Assembly: GCA_963779515.1 (NCBI GenBank)
Contig: CAVZYN010000017.1
Location: 372,001-436,000, forward strand
DNA: 64,000 bases
Direction: 5' to 3'
Origin: CAVZYN01 sp963779515
GTDB lineage: Bacteria; Pseudomonadota; Alphaproteobacteria; Rhizobiales; Hyphomicrobiaceae
A model generated the notes under the pieces. The model was not told the origin of the DNA. It did no database searches and saw only the letters and a list, made by a program, of their open reading frames with translations. The position numbers and the translations under genes are program-made. Below, piece after piece: positions 15,830 to 24,154 of this stretch (positions within the stretch are counted from its first letter, which is position 1; each line of letters opens with the position of its first letter).

Positions 15830-16618
15830 ATTCAAGTATGTGTTCAGGCCGGCAAGAAGATCATCGACGTTCATCCAGATGATGACGCCGTCGTAGGATT
15901 GCCAATACGATCTGTACTTCATTCCTGGCTCGGCGTTCGGCAGGCCGTATCGCTTCACCAACGCGCTGTTTTCGTCGCCCGTTTTCACGAAACCAAAGTT
16001 GCATTCGATGTCCCATGTCGTCAGCGCGCAGGCGCGCGTGACGCGGGGGAGAAGCCCGGCCAATCGCAAGCTTCTGTAGTCGGGATGAACCCACACCGCG
16101 CCGCTATAGCAGGTGCGTCCGGTGATCTGGCCGCCGTTGGGCGCCGTCAGCTCGCAGATCGTCGCGATGCCATCCGGCCCGGGGGGTTCGATCGGCATGA
16201 ATGCGCCCGAACTGACCGCGGTGCTGAGATTTGATCCGCTCAAATCGTAGAACCGCTCGGCGGTCATGCCGACGATCTTGCCGTTGGGGTCGCGCACCGC
16301 GATGCAAAAGGACTTCTCGCGAGGAATGTCAGTCACACGATGATCGAACGCTGGAATGAGGCTCGGCCAGTTCTCTACTTCTCGATCTTGGGTCGTGGCC
16401 ATGTCTTCGAAGCTTGCGAAGTGGAGTGTCAAGCCGCGGTCGCGGACGAATGAGTTGGCGGCGAGAAAGAAACGGCCGAGTAAATTCGCTGGGCCGTGCT
16501 CGACTTGAATTCTGCTCAATAAATGACCCGTGGTCTGGTAGCGGCGCGGGTCTGCGCTGGCGAAAGCTGCTGACTGTTCGTTGTTGACCTTCGACTGTGC
16601 CGTGCTGCATGGTTGAAT
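15782..16618 (-). CDS. Hypothetical GNAT-like protein, start unresolved (possible N-terminal frameshift)
   Basis: About 278 codons of open frame. The C-terminal half contains YSGAVWVHPDYRSLRLAGLL, which resembles the acyl-CoA-binding strand and helix of GNAT acyltransferases, and CNFGFVKTGD after it. No ATG, GTG or TTG occurs at a sensible place in this frame before the TTG at 16519. The best initiation signal, AGGAG at 16619-16623 eight bases before ATG at 16610, is in a different frame. Either a one-base indel lies just after the start or TTG 16519 is used. The gene converges with the PAS-like gene, overlapping it by 48 bases. Confidence 0.5.
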   Translation of the reverse strand: MQPCSTAQSKVNNEQSAAFASADPRRYQTTGHLLSRIQVEHGPANLLGRFFLAANSFVRDRGLTLHFASFEDMATTQDREVENWPSLIPAFDHRVTDIPREKSFCIAVRDPNGKIVGMTAERFYDLSGSNLSTAVSSGAFMPIEPPGPDGIATICELTAPNGGQITGRTCYSGAVWVHPDYRSLRLAGLLPRVTRACALTTWDIECNFGFVKTGDENSALVKRYGLPNAEPGMKYRSYWQSYDGVIIWMNVDDLLAGLNTYLNSIAPQIDIVGVASRA

Positions 16619-16685
16619 CTCCTGCTGGTTAGCAACCAGCAGTAGATTAACCCTTGGTTGAGTTTCATTGCAATCAGAGGTTGTT

Positions 16686-17138
16686 TTAGCCGTTGAGGCG
16701 CCAAAGGGTGCCGTTGAGAACGGTGGCGAAGCTGACCCAAGCCGCATAGGGCAGGAACAAGAGGGCCGCAGGTCGCGCCTGCCGCCAGGCCATGACGACA
16801 AACGCCAGGATCATGGCCAGCATCAACAAACTATCGACGAATGCCAGTCCGATCTGGCGCTGACCGAAAAACAGGAACGACCAAAGGCCGTTGAAGATCA
16901 AGCCAATAGCCCAGACGCTGACGAGGCGGCCAAGGCCCTCGGCGCGCCAGGCCAACCAGCCGGCAAGGGCGATCATGACGTAGAGCGCCGTCCAGACCGG
17001 GCCGAATACCCAATTGGGTGGATTCCAGGCCGGCTTGGTGAGGGAGATATACCAAGTGTCCGGCATGAAGAGCGCCCCGAACGAGGCGGCCGCGGCCGTT
17101 GCCAGCACGCAAACTCCCAAGGCGAGGGTGTTCGACAT
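16686..17138 (-). CDS. tspO: TspO/MBR family tryptophan-rich sensory protein
   Basis: 150 residues from the ATG at 17138. Five hydrophobic helices are evident. The signature PAWNPPNWVFGPVWTALYVMIALAGW (about 36-61) and the later NGLWSFLFFGQRQIGLAFVD are diagnostic for TspO. The family binds porphyrins and cholesterol-like ligands in membranes and affects tetrapyrrole traffic and stress responses. Its start overlaps the hydrolase stop codon by one base (TGATG), so it is the third gene of an operon with the GH114-like protein and the alpha/beta hydrolase. Confidence 0.92.
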   Translation of the reverse strand: MSNTLALGVCVLATAAAASFGALFMPDTWYISLTKPAWNPPNWVFGPVWTALYVMIALAGWLAWRAEGLGRLVSVWAIGLIFNGLWSFLFFGQRQIGLAFVDSLLMLAMILAFVVMAWRQARPAALLFLPYAAWVSFATVLNGTLWRLNG

Positions 17139-18052
17139 CAGCTGCTCCGTGTGTGAGCGGTGTGATTGCGCCCCAAGGCGGCTGTGATTGTTGCTTTCAG
17201 CTCCTGCAGTACGTCTGGAATGTGCCCATAGATCCACATGTGCCCGGCATCCGGAATGACATGAAGGGTGCAGTTGGGGAGCCGTTGGCCAAGTGTGATG
17301 GCGGCGACCGGCGGCACGATGCGATCGGCGGTGCCTTGCCAGAGACTGCTGGGGCAGAGGATCCGCGTGGGATCAAGGGTCCAATCGGACCCAAACACCT
17401 GCATGTCCGCCATTGCGCCTTCTATGCCGGATGCGAGTGCTTCTTCGGTCATTCTCAGCATGTTGGATTCAACGTACGGCAGAGCCAGCAACGGCCGGTC
17501 GCTGGGCGTGGCCAAGCGCGCAAAAAGCCGGAACGACCGCGCGGAAAAGCGCCGTTGTGTGAGCGCCGCGATCTTTGTCATGCCCCGTAGCAGGCGTTGC
17601 CGGCGTGGCAAGCGGCGAAAGAACAGCCAAAACCCCAGCGGCATCCTCTGCTCAAGGGCTGCCGGGCTCATGGGGCCGACTGGGCTCACCAACGCCAGTG
17701 TGGTGACGCGTTTGCCGAAATGGGCGGCGCAGTTTGTCGCGTATGGACCGCCGCCCGAAATGCCAAGAATAGCGAAGCGCGTGGTGATGCCGAGTGTTGC
17801 AAGCAGCTCGGCGACGTCGTCGTTCCAGCCGCTGAGGCCGCGATTGGGTGCGGCGGTCGAGCCGCCATAACCAGGCCGGTCAGGGCAGATCAAGCGCAGG
17901 CCAAGGTTTTGCGCGGCTGCATGGGCTGGCTCGAACATCAGGCTCGTTGCAGGGGCGCCATGGAATGCGATTACGGGGTCGCCTTCGGGCGCACCGTAGA
18001 TGCGATAGGCCAGGGTCCGGCCGCCGGATAAGGCTATCGATTGGCGTTGCAT
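17138..18052 (-). CDS. Alpha/beta hydrolase
   Basis: 304 residues from the ATG at 18052. The oxyanion motif HGAPAT is at about residues 30-35, the nucleophile elbow GISGGGPYA follows near 100-108, the acid is the D of GTADRIVPP, and the catalytic histidine is in DAGHMW. It lacks a signal peptide and membrane segments. Substrate specificity cannot be predicted; many such enzymes are esterases or lipid hydrolases. Its start is 10 bases after the GH114-like gene and its stop overlaps the tspO start. Confidence 0.85.
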   Translation of the reverse strand: MQRQSIALSGGRTLAYRIYGAPEGDPVIAFHGAPATSLMFEPAHAAAQNLGLRLICPDRPGYGGSTAAPNRGLSGWNDDVAELLATLGITTRFAILGISGGGPYATNCAAHFGKRVTTLALVSPVGPMSPAALEQRMPLGFWLFFRRLPRRQRLLRGMTKIAALTQRRFSARSFRLFARLATPSDRPLLALPYVESNMLRMTEEALASGIEGAMADMQVFGSDWTLDPTRILCPSSLWQGTADRIVPPVAAITLGQRLPNCTLHVIPDAGHMWIYGHIPDVLQELKATITAALGRNHTAHTRSS

Positions 18053-18062
18053 CAGCCCGTGA

Positions 18063-19253
18063 TTACCAATGCGGTTTGTCCTTGCATTGAGTGGCAATCC
18101 ATTCCGGAGTGCCGACCTGCTTTTCATTGGCGACGCGCGGCATCAGAGGGTCGTCACCGTCGAGAGAGCGATGCGCAAAGGTCGGCACGATGCCGAGGCG
18201 TTCAAGCTCCTTGCGGGTTTCGTCCATCTGCTCCTTCTTTTCGAGATATTCGACGGCAAAGATTGGCTTCCAGTCGGCCATCAGGCGCTTTAATCGTTCG
18301 TGCGACCAGGCGATATCCGGCGCTTTATTGCGAACGCCGGTGCCGTCGTGGCCGAACAGCATGTCTTCCTTGCCGAGGCCGTCGATGACGTCGCGATAGC
18401 GCTTGTCTTCGAGCAAATCCTCAGCGTTTTGCGCGATTACAAGAAATTTCGGATTGATTTTGCGCGCGGTCGCGGCCATTTCCGTGACGAAGTCGATCAT
18501 GTCGGCGCGGGCGGTCGGCCGCTCATTCTCTTGGCGTTCGTAGACGTCGACACGGTCAAGGTAGACGCCATCGAATCCCGCATCGAGGATGCGCTTGATG
18601 TAGGCGCGCTTGCCGCGATAGACGATGTCCTTCCATCCATCATGCCAGTAGCGCACCATGTGAGCTTCGGGCCAAGCGCAGTTTTCAGCGACGTGCCAAC
18701 CCGGCATGTCATCGAGATTCCAATCTTTGCGCCAATAGAAACGGTAGGTCTCGGCTTCGCCGATCGACATGTAGGAGATGACAGTGCGCGGGCGGCCATC
18801 GGGGCGCATTTTGAGGCGCGCGATTTCTTGCTTCGTAAGGGGAGATTTGCCGCCGTCTTTGGCAAAGTCGATCACGAGCACGTCGGCGTCGGACTTTGCG
18901 ATCTTGTCGACGTCGATGCTGGACAAATTGTAGTACCAGCTTTTGGCCTGCATCAGCGGGCGATTGCCGGACCAATTGTCGTGCCAGTGGCCGAACGACG
19001 TGCGCCAGTCGCTGACGGACGGAAGTGCAAACAGGACAAGGGCCAGGGCCGCGACCGCGAGTTTGCCACGCAGCGAGAGGCGACGCCAAACGGTCGCGAT
19101 CACAGAACCGGTCCAGATGAGCCAAGGCTTAAGCGCCGTCCAGGTTGTCACTAGCGCCGGCCCGATCATTCGCCAAATGCTTCGCCCCGCCAATCTTGTT
19201 CGCACGGCCAGGTTTTCGAGCAGCGGGCGTACGCGCTCCGCAAACTGCTGCAT
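18063..19253 (-). CDS. MJ1477/TM1410-type putative glycoside hydrolase (GH114-related)
   Basis: 396 residues from the ATG at 19253, preceded by AAGGGA; a GTG at 19280 is an alternative. An N-terminal cytoplasmic stretch is followed by a hydrophobic segment (about 62-75), so the enzyme is anchored in the inner membrane or exported. The catalytic barrel contains VLVIDFAKDG, TVISYMSIGEAE, FDGVYLDRVDVYE and LFAVEYLEK-like segments that match the TIM-barrel family of TM1410. The acidic residues in YLDRVD are the likely catalytic pair. GH114 relatives cleave alpha-1,4-galactosaminan, so an exopolysaccharide target is possible. It is first in the tspO operon. Confidence 0.8.
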   Translation of the reverse strand: MQQFAERVRPLLENLAVRTRLAGRSIWRMIGPALVTTWTALKPWLIWTGSVIATVWRRLSLRGKLAVAALALVLFALPSVSDWRTSFGHWHDNWSGNRPLMQAKSWYYNLSSIDVDKIAKSDADVLVIDFAKDGGKSPLTKQEIARLKMRPDGRPRTVISYMSIGEAETYRFYWRKDWNLDDMPGWHVAENCAWPEAHMVRYWHDGWKDIVYRGKRAYIKRILDAGFDGVYLDRVDVYERQENERPTARADMIDFVTEMAATARKINPKFLVIAQNAEDLLEDKRYRDVIDGLGKEDMLFGHDGTGVRNKAPDIAWSHERLKRLMADWKPIFAVEYLEKKEQMDETRKELERLGIVPTFAHRSLDGDDPLMPRVANEKQVGTPEWIATQCKDKPHW

Positions 19254-19700
19254 CCGCGATGTCCCTTGGTCATTGATCACGCGCGTTACTCCGTCACACA
19301 GTCTCAGGCACTAAGAGAGCAATTGCTGCTTGGCAACGGTTCGTGCTCCGCAGGGTTGCCGCCGTCGCGCCGTTTCAGATCGTGGCAAAAAAAGCGGGAG
19401 CAAGGTGAACAAGTTTGCTGCGGTGCGCAATACGCTGCCTACGGTCTTCATGAAAGTTGCCTTACTGCGATGAATTGATGCGGATTTCATCGCCGTGGCG
19501 GCATTCGCAGATGCGTCAGCATTCGGATGCGATAGCTATTTAACTGTGGCGAATCCGCCTAAAGGCTAATTTGAGGCACGGGTGCGACACCGTAGCTTCG
19601 TTTCATGGGGAGTTGCGCGGGTTCGGGGGAATTTTCGGCCCGCATGTGCCTCTGCCCATTCAAGCCTGCCATGAGCAGGGCAAACTTCTGGGAGTGCCAA
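19254..19700. other. Intergenic region between divergent operons
   Basis: These 447 bases separate the leftward GH114-like operon from the rightward symporter operon. No coding sequence, RNA gene or convincing terminator was recognised. It must contain both promoters. The segment near 19520-19600 is AT-richer than the surroundings and is the likeliest promoter area for the symporter. Confidence 0.5.
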
Positions 19701-19958
19701 ATGGCGGAAAATAGAGGCGACTGGTACTGGCGACGCACCAGCACCCTGATGTGGATCATGTTCGCATTGTGGGTGTTTTTCAGCTTCATCATTCATTTCT
19801 TCGTTGAGCCGTTGAACACGTTCAAGTTCCTCGGCTTCCCGCTCGGCTTCTATATGGCCGCGCAAGGCTCGCTGATCGCCTTCGTCGTGATGTTGTTCTT
19901 GTTCGCAAAGCGACAGGACACCATCGATCGCGAAGAAGGCGTGGCGGAAGATCTCTGA
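19701..19958 (+). CDS. DUF4212 small subunit of sodium:solute symporter
   Basis: 85 residues from the ATG at 19701 with GGAGT seven bases upstream. It has two hydrophobic helices and the family pattern YWRRTSTLMWIMFALWVFFSF...FLGFPLGFYMAAQGSL. This small protein is encoded directly before large acetate/pyruvate-type sodium symporters (the VC_2705 family) and is thought to be its small subunit. The large subunit follows after 12 bases. Confidence 0.92.
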   Translation: MAENRGDWYWRRTSTLMWIMFALWVFFSFIIHFFVEPLNTFKFLGFPLGFYMAAQGSLIAFVVMLFLFAKRQDTIDREEGVAEDL

Positions 19959-19970
19959 GGGAATTCAAAC

Positions 19971-21965
19971 ATGGCTGCACAAGCAAAAGCCGGGGGAGAT
20001 TTCCTCTCCAATCTCGGCAAAATCTACGGACTCTATACGGGCGGATTTTTCTTTTTTGTGATCGTTCTTGCGGTCCTGGAGCAGATGGGCGTTCCGAACG
20101 TTTACATTGGTTACGGTTTCGTCTTCCTCACGCTCGCCGTCTACGCCGTCATTGGTTTTCTTTCACGAACAATGGAAGCCGGTGAATATTACGTTGCCGG
20201 ACGAACAGTTCCTGCCTTCTACAACGGTATGGCGACGGGGGCTGACTGGATGTCAGCAGCGTCGTTCGTCGGTATGGCGGGTTCGCTGTTCTTGCTCGGA
20301 TACGACGGCTTGGCCTTCGTACTCGGTTGGACGGGTGGCTATGTTCTGGTGGCCATTCTGATCGCACCGTTCTTGCGAAAATTCGGCGCCTATACCGTGC
20401 CGGACTTCTTTGCTGCTCGGTTCGAAGGAAATTTCCCGAGGTTGCTCGCAGTGATCGTTCTGATTTTTTGTTCGTTCACTTATGTAGTCGCACAGATTTT
20501 CGGAACAGGCCTCATCGCCCAACGGTTTCTCGGCATGGACTTCACTGTTGCCGTGTATGTTGGTCTGATCGGCATTCTGCTGTGCTCGATGCTCGGTGGC
20601 ATGAAGGCCGTGACTTGGACGCAGGTGGCACAGTACATCGTGCTCATCGTCGCCTATCTGACGCCGGTCATCATACTTTCGGCAAAGAAGTACGGACTGC
20701 CGATCCCGCAATTGACTTATGGTCAAGCCATTGCGGATATCACGCTGCTTGAAAAGAAAATGCTTGCGGATGGTCTGGCGTCAGCTGCAACGCTGAAGCC
20801 CCATGCCACTCCATTCATCAACTACTCGCCTGCAAACTTCTTTGCGCTGATTCTCTGTTTGATGGTTGGTACAGCGTCTTTGCCGCACGTGCTGATGCGC
20901 TACTTCACGACACCGTCGGTTCGTGAAGCCCGCACGTCAGTTGCGTGGTCACTATTCTTCATCTTCCTGCTGTACTTCACGGCGCCAGCGTATGCGGCGT
21001 TCTCAAAGCTTGAGGTTTACAATCTCATCGCTGCGAAAACCGAACTGGCGAAGCTGCCGGCGTGGATCTTCACGTACGGCAAGCTTGGTCTCGTGACCAT
21101 TTGCGGCAAGAACGCAGATACGGTGCAGAACGTGATCGCGAACTGTGGTGCGATTGCCAATCATCCTGGCCTGCTGAGGCATCAGGATCTCGGCATCAAC
21201 CCGGATGCTATCGTGCTTTCGACACCTGAAATTGCAGGCATGCCCTACGTGATCGCCGGACTGGTTGCTGCCGGCGGTCTTGCCGCCGCGCTGTCGACCG
21301 CCGACGGTCTTCTGCTTGCGATTGCCAATGCCCTCAGCCACGACATCTACTACAAGATGATTGCGCCGAATTCGTCGACGGCTTCGCGCCTCGTCGTTTC
21401 GCGCATCCTCCTCTTTGTGGTGGCGCTCGCGGCTGCGTGGACGGCGTCGACACGTCCCGCCGACATTCTCGCGATGGTGGCATGGGCGTTCTCGCTGGCT
21501 GCTGCTGGGATCTTTCCGGCGCTGGTCCTCGGTGTGTGGTGGAAGCGTGCAAACAAGGCCGGCGCAGTTGCCGGGATGATTGTGGGCTTCGGTCTTTGTT
21601 TGTTCTACCTCGTTGTGACTCGGTACTTCCCGGGTTTTGGCGTCAAGTATGCGGGTATGTCTTCGCTCTTGAATCCGGTCTCGGGTGCGCCAATCATCGA
21701 CCTTGCGAAGACGATGGCTGCTCCAAATGCCATGGACGGCTGGGTTCTGGCCTCGCATCCCATGGCGTCGAAAGTGGGTTGGTTCAACATCAACAATATC
21801 TCGTCGGGATTGTTCTCGTTGCCAGTCGGTTTCTTGACGATTGTCGTTGTGTCACTCATGACGCGGGCGCCGTCGCAAGCCATCTCTGATATGGTGGATG
21901 CGGCCCGCCGGCCGAGAGGTGACACTATTCTGCGTGAAAAAGGCGATGCGCTTCCGGCGCATTGA
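19971..21965 (+). CDS. Sodium:solute symporter large subunit (VC_2705/ActP-like)
   Basis: 664 residues, longer than ordinary ActP (about 550), as expected for the VC_2705 branch. At least 13 hydrophobic segments are visible. The SSS signature GATADWMSAASFVGMAGSLFLLGYDGLAFVLGW is represented by the GADWMSAASF core near residues 87-96. The later segment GGLAAALSTADGLLLAIANALSHDIYY includes the sodium-binding S/T residues. It probably imports short-chain monocarboxylates such as acetate, lactate or propionate. A strong terminator follows at 21985. The nearby citrate synthase and phosphotransacetylase would fit acetate use but are not in the same operon. Confidence 0.9.
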   Translation: MAAQAKAGGDFLSNLGKIYGLYTGGFFFFVIVLAVLEQMGVPNVYIGYGFVFLTLAVYAVIGFLSRTMEAGEYYVAGRTVPAFYNGMATGADWMSAASFVGMAGSLFLLGYDGLAFVLGWTGGYVLVAILIAPFLRKFGAYTVPDFFAARFEGNFPRLLAVIVLIFCSFTYVVAQIFGTGLIAQRFLGMDFTVAVYVGLIGILLCSMLGGMKAVTWTQVAQYIVLIVAYLTPVIILSAKKYGLPIPQLTYGQAIADITLLEKKMLADGLASAATLKPHATPFINYSPANFFALILCLMVGTASLPHVLMRYFTTPSVREARTSVAWSLFFIFLLYFTAPAYAAFSKLEVYNLIAAKTELAKLPAWIFTYGKLGLVTICGKNADTVQNVIANCGAIANHPGLLRHQDLGINPDAIVLSTPEIAGMPYVIAGLVAAGGLAAALSTADGLLLAIANALSHDIYYKMIAPNSSTASRLVVSRILLFVVALAAAWTASTRPADILAMVAWAFSLAAAGIFPALVLGVWWKRANKAGAVAGMIVGFGLCLFYLVVTRYFPGFGVKYAGMSSLLNPVSGAPIIDLAKTMAAPNAMDGWVLASHPMASKVGWFNINNISSGLFSLPVGFLTIVVVSLMTRAPSQAISDMVDAARRPRGDTILREKGDALPAH

Positions 21966-21984
21966 TCCTTCGAAGGTGACGTTG

Positions 21985-22019
21985 AAGAGCGGGGCCGTGT
22001 GCCCCGCTCTTTAGTTTTC
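21985..22019 (+). terminator. Rho-independent terminator after the symporter operon
   Basis: The perfect 11-base arms AAGAGCGGGGC (21985-21995) and GCCCCGCTCTT (22001-22011) have a 5-base loop and are followed by TAGTTTTC. They lie 20 bases after the symporter stop codon. Confidence 0.85.
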
Positions 22020-22102
22020 AAAACAATTAGACCTTGGCTGAAACGTTCACTCCATACTTCCGAAGCTCGGTTGCAAACAGCGAAGTTGGATCGGCGCAAT
22101 TC

Positions 22103-22420
22103 ATGAGCGTTACAGATAGCTTTTTCGCACATTGGTATTTCCATGTGCCCAATCTTATAATGGCGGCGTTGATCTATTCACTGATCGGACGATATTTGCT
22201 CGAACTGTTGTTTGCCAAGAAGCAGGATGCGGTGATCCTGAAGGTGTTTCGGCAGATTACGGATCCTGCGGTGCGGTTGGTCCGCGGAATTACGCCGGCG
22301 ATCGTTCCCGACGGACTGGTGGTCGTATTTGCCATCGTCTGGCTGATGGCGCTGCGAATGTTTCTCTATCTCACAATCATTGCGACCGGCGTGAAGCCAT
22401 TTCTTGGCGTGGAGGGATAG
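22103..22420 (+). CDS. YggT-like small membrane protein
   Basis: 105 residues from the ATG at 22103. Two long hydrophobic helices flank a FRQITDPAVRLVRGITP segment, which closely matches the ITDPxLRPVRRxxP pattern of the YggT family between its two membrane spans. The function of YggT proteins is not established; some links to osmotic stress and cell division exist. The next membrane-protein gene starts five bases after its stop codon. Confidence 0.75.
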   Translation: MSVTDSFFAHWYFHVPNLIMAALIYSLIGRYLLELLFAKKQDAVILKVFRQITDPAVRLVRGITPAIVPDGLVVVFAIVWLMALRMFLYLTIIATGVKPFLGVEG

Positions 22421-22424
22421 TCAC

Positions 22425-22766
22425 ATGCCGGACATGCAGGAACGCCAAGATACAATGCAGAAGGACGTCATGCTGGTTGCGACGGCTGGATTGTCGTTGA
22501 TGAACGGAATGAACTGGTCGCCGGTGTTGTTTCCATTTGTGGTTTTATTGAAGGCGTTGTTTGCGGGATCGATTCTGTCCAGCCCGCTCGTGCTGACCTA
22601 TCTCGCATCAATGCTGGCATCGGCGACGACGCTGCTGATCGCGGGCGTCCCGGCGGCGCTTTATGAGAGGGCGAAGGGGCTTACCGACTCGAGCCCGATG
22701 TCGATCGGGATCTGGCTGGCTGGCACATTAGTTCTCGTCGGACTCCCACATTTGCTGATTGGCTGA
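22425..22766 (+). CDS. Hypothetical membrane protein paired with the YggT-like gene
   Basis: 113 residues from the ATG at 22425. Three hydrophobic segments are visible: about 19-36, 39-65 and 95-112. A PAALYERAKGLTDSSPMSIGIWLAGT segment lies between the last two. I recognise no family. The five-base gap to the upstream YggT-like gene indicates co-transcription and perhaps a shared complex downstream of the symporter. Confidence 0.65.
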   Translation: MPDMQERQDTMQKDVMLVATAGLSLMNGMNWSPVLFPFVVLLKALFAGSILSSPLVLTYLASMLASATTLLIAGVPAALYERAKGLTDSSPMSIGIWLAGTLVLVGLPHLLIG

Positions 22767-22864
22767 CGGCCCGGGGTCACATCGCCGCAATGTGAAGGGC
22801 ATGCGCTTGCGCGATCGCACATGCCCGCGATACGCTGCACTTTGGTGCAGCCTATGGTGCATCC

Positions 22865-23251
22865 ATGATCGAGCGTATCGAGACTGTTGCGGAACAATCG
22901 GTCGCCCGGGCGTGCGGATTCGCCTGTCTCGGCGGGGCGACGTTCGTGGTTGGGCTGTCCGGCGACATGGCGCTTGCCATGAAGGCGGCGGGGCTGTTGG
23001 CGCTGCTGATTTGCTGTGTATTGTTGCTCAAGGCCGGATTTGCGCCGCAGAAGCATTACAAGACGACCGAAGTCTGGCTGATGCTGCCGCGGGACCAGCG
23101 GCCGAACGAGCAGGTGGCGCAGCAGCTGATCGGGACCGTGCTTCGCGAAGTTTACCTCCGATTTGCGCTGCATGCGGCTTTCATCGCCTTGCTGATGCTG
23201 GCTCTGGCCTTTCTGTACCCGGTGCTGCTGCCGCTGCCCGTGGGTCGCTGA
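22865..23251 (+). CDS. Hypothetical membrane protein
   Basis: 128 residues from the ATG at 22865. Two hydrophobic segments near residues 18-55 and one near 105-123 surround a soluble stretch FAPQKHYKTTEVWLMLPRDQRPNEQVAQQLIGTVLREVYLRFA. It lies about 100 bases after the previous gene and upstream of rpmI. No enzyme motif is visible and no family was recognised. Confidence 0.6.
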   Translation: MIERIETVAEQSVARACGFACLGGATFVVGLSGDMALAMKAAGLLALLICCVLLLKAGFAPQKHYKTTEVWLMLPRDQRPNEQVAQQLIGTVLREVYLRFALHAAFIALLMLALAFLYPVLLPLPVGR

Positions 23252-23379
23252 ATGGCCGATTTTGGGGCTGGCGCCTGTTGCTCCCGGGCCAAACTCCGCC
23301 TATAAGGCTCGCCAGAGCCGCCCGGCAGGGCATGCCGTGGCGGCTCATGATGCTTTGATAACCCATCACCTGGGCCAGG

Positions 23380-23427
23380 AAGCACCCTCCCGAAACTCGT
23401 TTCGCGGAGGGTTCGTGTGTGGTGCTT
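23380..23427 (+). promoter_or_regulatory. Structured leader upstream of rpmI-rplT
   Basis: The arms AAGCACC (23380-23386) and GGTGCTT (23421-23427) enclose an inner hairpin made from CCCTCC-CGAAA and TTTCG-CGGAGGG. The outer and inner stems share bases at 23385-23386, so the two pairings partly compete. It lies about 40 bases upstream of rpmI. In other bacteria this operon is autoregulated by L20 binding to its leader; such a role here is inferred from position and structure. Confidence 0.45.
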
Positions 23428-23468
23428 GCACCCCGCGATATGGCCCGTGACCGATAATGGAGAGCAAA

Positions 23469-23669
23469 ATGCCCAAGTTGAAGACCAAGAGCGGCGCCAA
23501 AAAGCGCTTCAAGATGACTGGAACCGGCAAAGTGAAGGCCGCGGCCCAGGGCAAACGTCACGGCATGATCAAACGGACGGCAAAATTCGTTCGCACGGCG
23601 CGCGGCACGATGGTGCTGAACGACAGCGACGCAAAGATCGTCAAGAAGTACATGCCCTACGCCCGGTAA
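23469..23669 (+). CDS. rpmI: 50S ribosomal protein L35
   Basis: 66 residues, full length for L35. The start MPKLKTKSGAKKRFKMTGTGKV and the later RTARGTMVLNDSDAKIVKKYMPYAR are characteristic. It is part of the large ribosomal subunit. Translation starts at the ATG at 23469 (an ATG at 23457 would add four residues not seen in the family). It is followed by rplT after 122 bases, a gap filled by an inverted repeat. infC, often the first gene of this operon, is not adjacent. Confidence 0.97.
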   Translation: MPKLKTKSGAKKRFKMTGTGKVKAAAQGKRHGMIKRTAKFVRTARGTMVLNDSDAKIVKKYMPYAR

Positions 23670-23677
23670 GGGCTTTC

Positions 23678-23762
23678 GTGAGTAGTGAGTGGTCAGTCGT
23701 GAGTGGTGATGCCACTTCTCCTGATGCTCTTTTCCGCTCACCACTGACCACTCGCCACTGAC
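23678..23762. repeat. Imperfect inverted repeat between rpmI and rplT
   Basis: The left arm GTGAGTAGTGAGTGGTCAGT (23678-23697) pairs with the right arm ACTGACCACTCGCCACTGAC (23743-23762) with 17 of 20 matches. A further GTGAGTGGTGA lies in the loop and can pair alternatively. It fills most of the gap between the two ribosomal genes and could tune L20 expression or be an inert repeat. Confidence 0.7.
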
Positions 23763-23791
23763 CCAGTTCATTTCGTCTTAGGAGCAGTTCC

Positions 23792-24154
23792 ATGGCACGC
23801 GTCAAACGCGGCGTCACCGCCCACGCCAAGCACAAAAAAGTTCTGAAGGCCGCCAAGGGCTATTACGGCCGGCGCAAGAATACGATCCGCATCGCCAAGC
23901 AGGCTGTCGAAAAGGCGCTGCAGTACGGCTATCGCGATCGCAAGCGCAAGAAGCGTACGTTCCGCGCGCTCTGGGTGCAGCGCATCAATGCTGCCGCGCG
24001 CATCAATGGCATGACCTACGGGCAGTTTATTCACGGGCTCAACAAGGCCGGCATCGAAGTCGATCGCAAGGTTCTCGCCGATATCGCGGTGAAGGACGCT
24101 GCCGGATTCAAGGCGCTGGTCGATCAAGCCCAGGCTGCCGTGAAGGCCGCCTAA
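23792..24154 (+). CDS. rplT: 50S ribosomal protein L20
   Basis: 120 residues, full length. It starts MARVKRGVTAHAKHKKVLKA and carries the L20 signature GRRKNTIRIAKQAVEKALQYGYRDRKRKKRTFRALWVQRINAA. It binds 23S rRNA early in 50S assembly and commonly represses its own operon. AGGAG lies 11 bases before the ATG. Palindromic repeats follow directly after the stop codon. Confidence 0.97.
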   Translation: MARVKRGVTAHAKHKKVLKAAKGYYGRRKNTIRIAKQAVEKALQYGYRDRKRKKRTFRALWVQRINAAARINGMTYGQFIHGLNKAGIEVDRKVLADIAVKDAAGFKALVDQAQAAVKAA

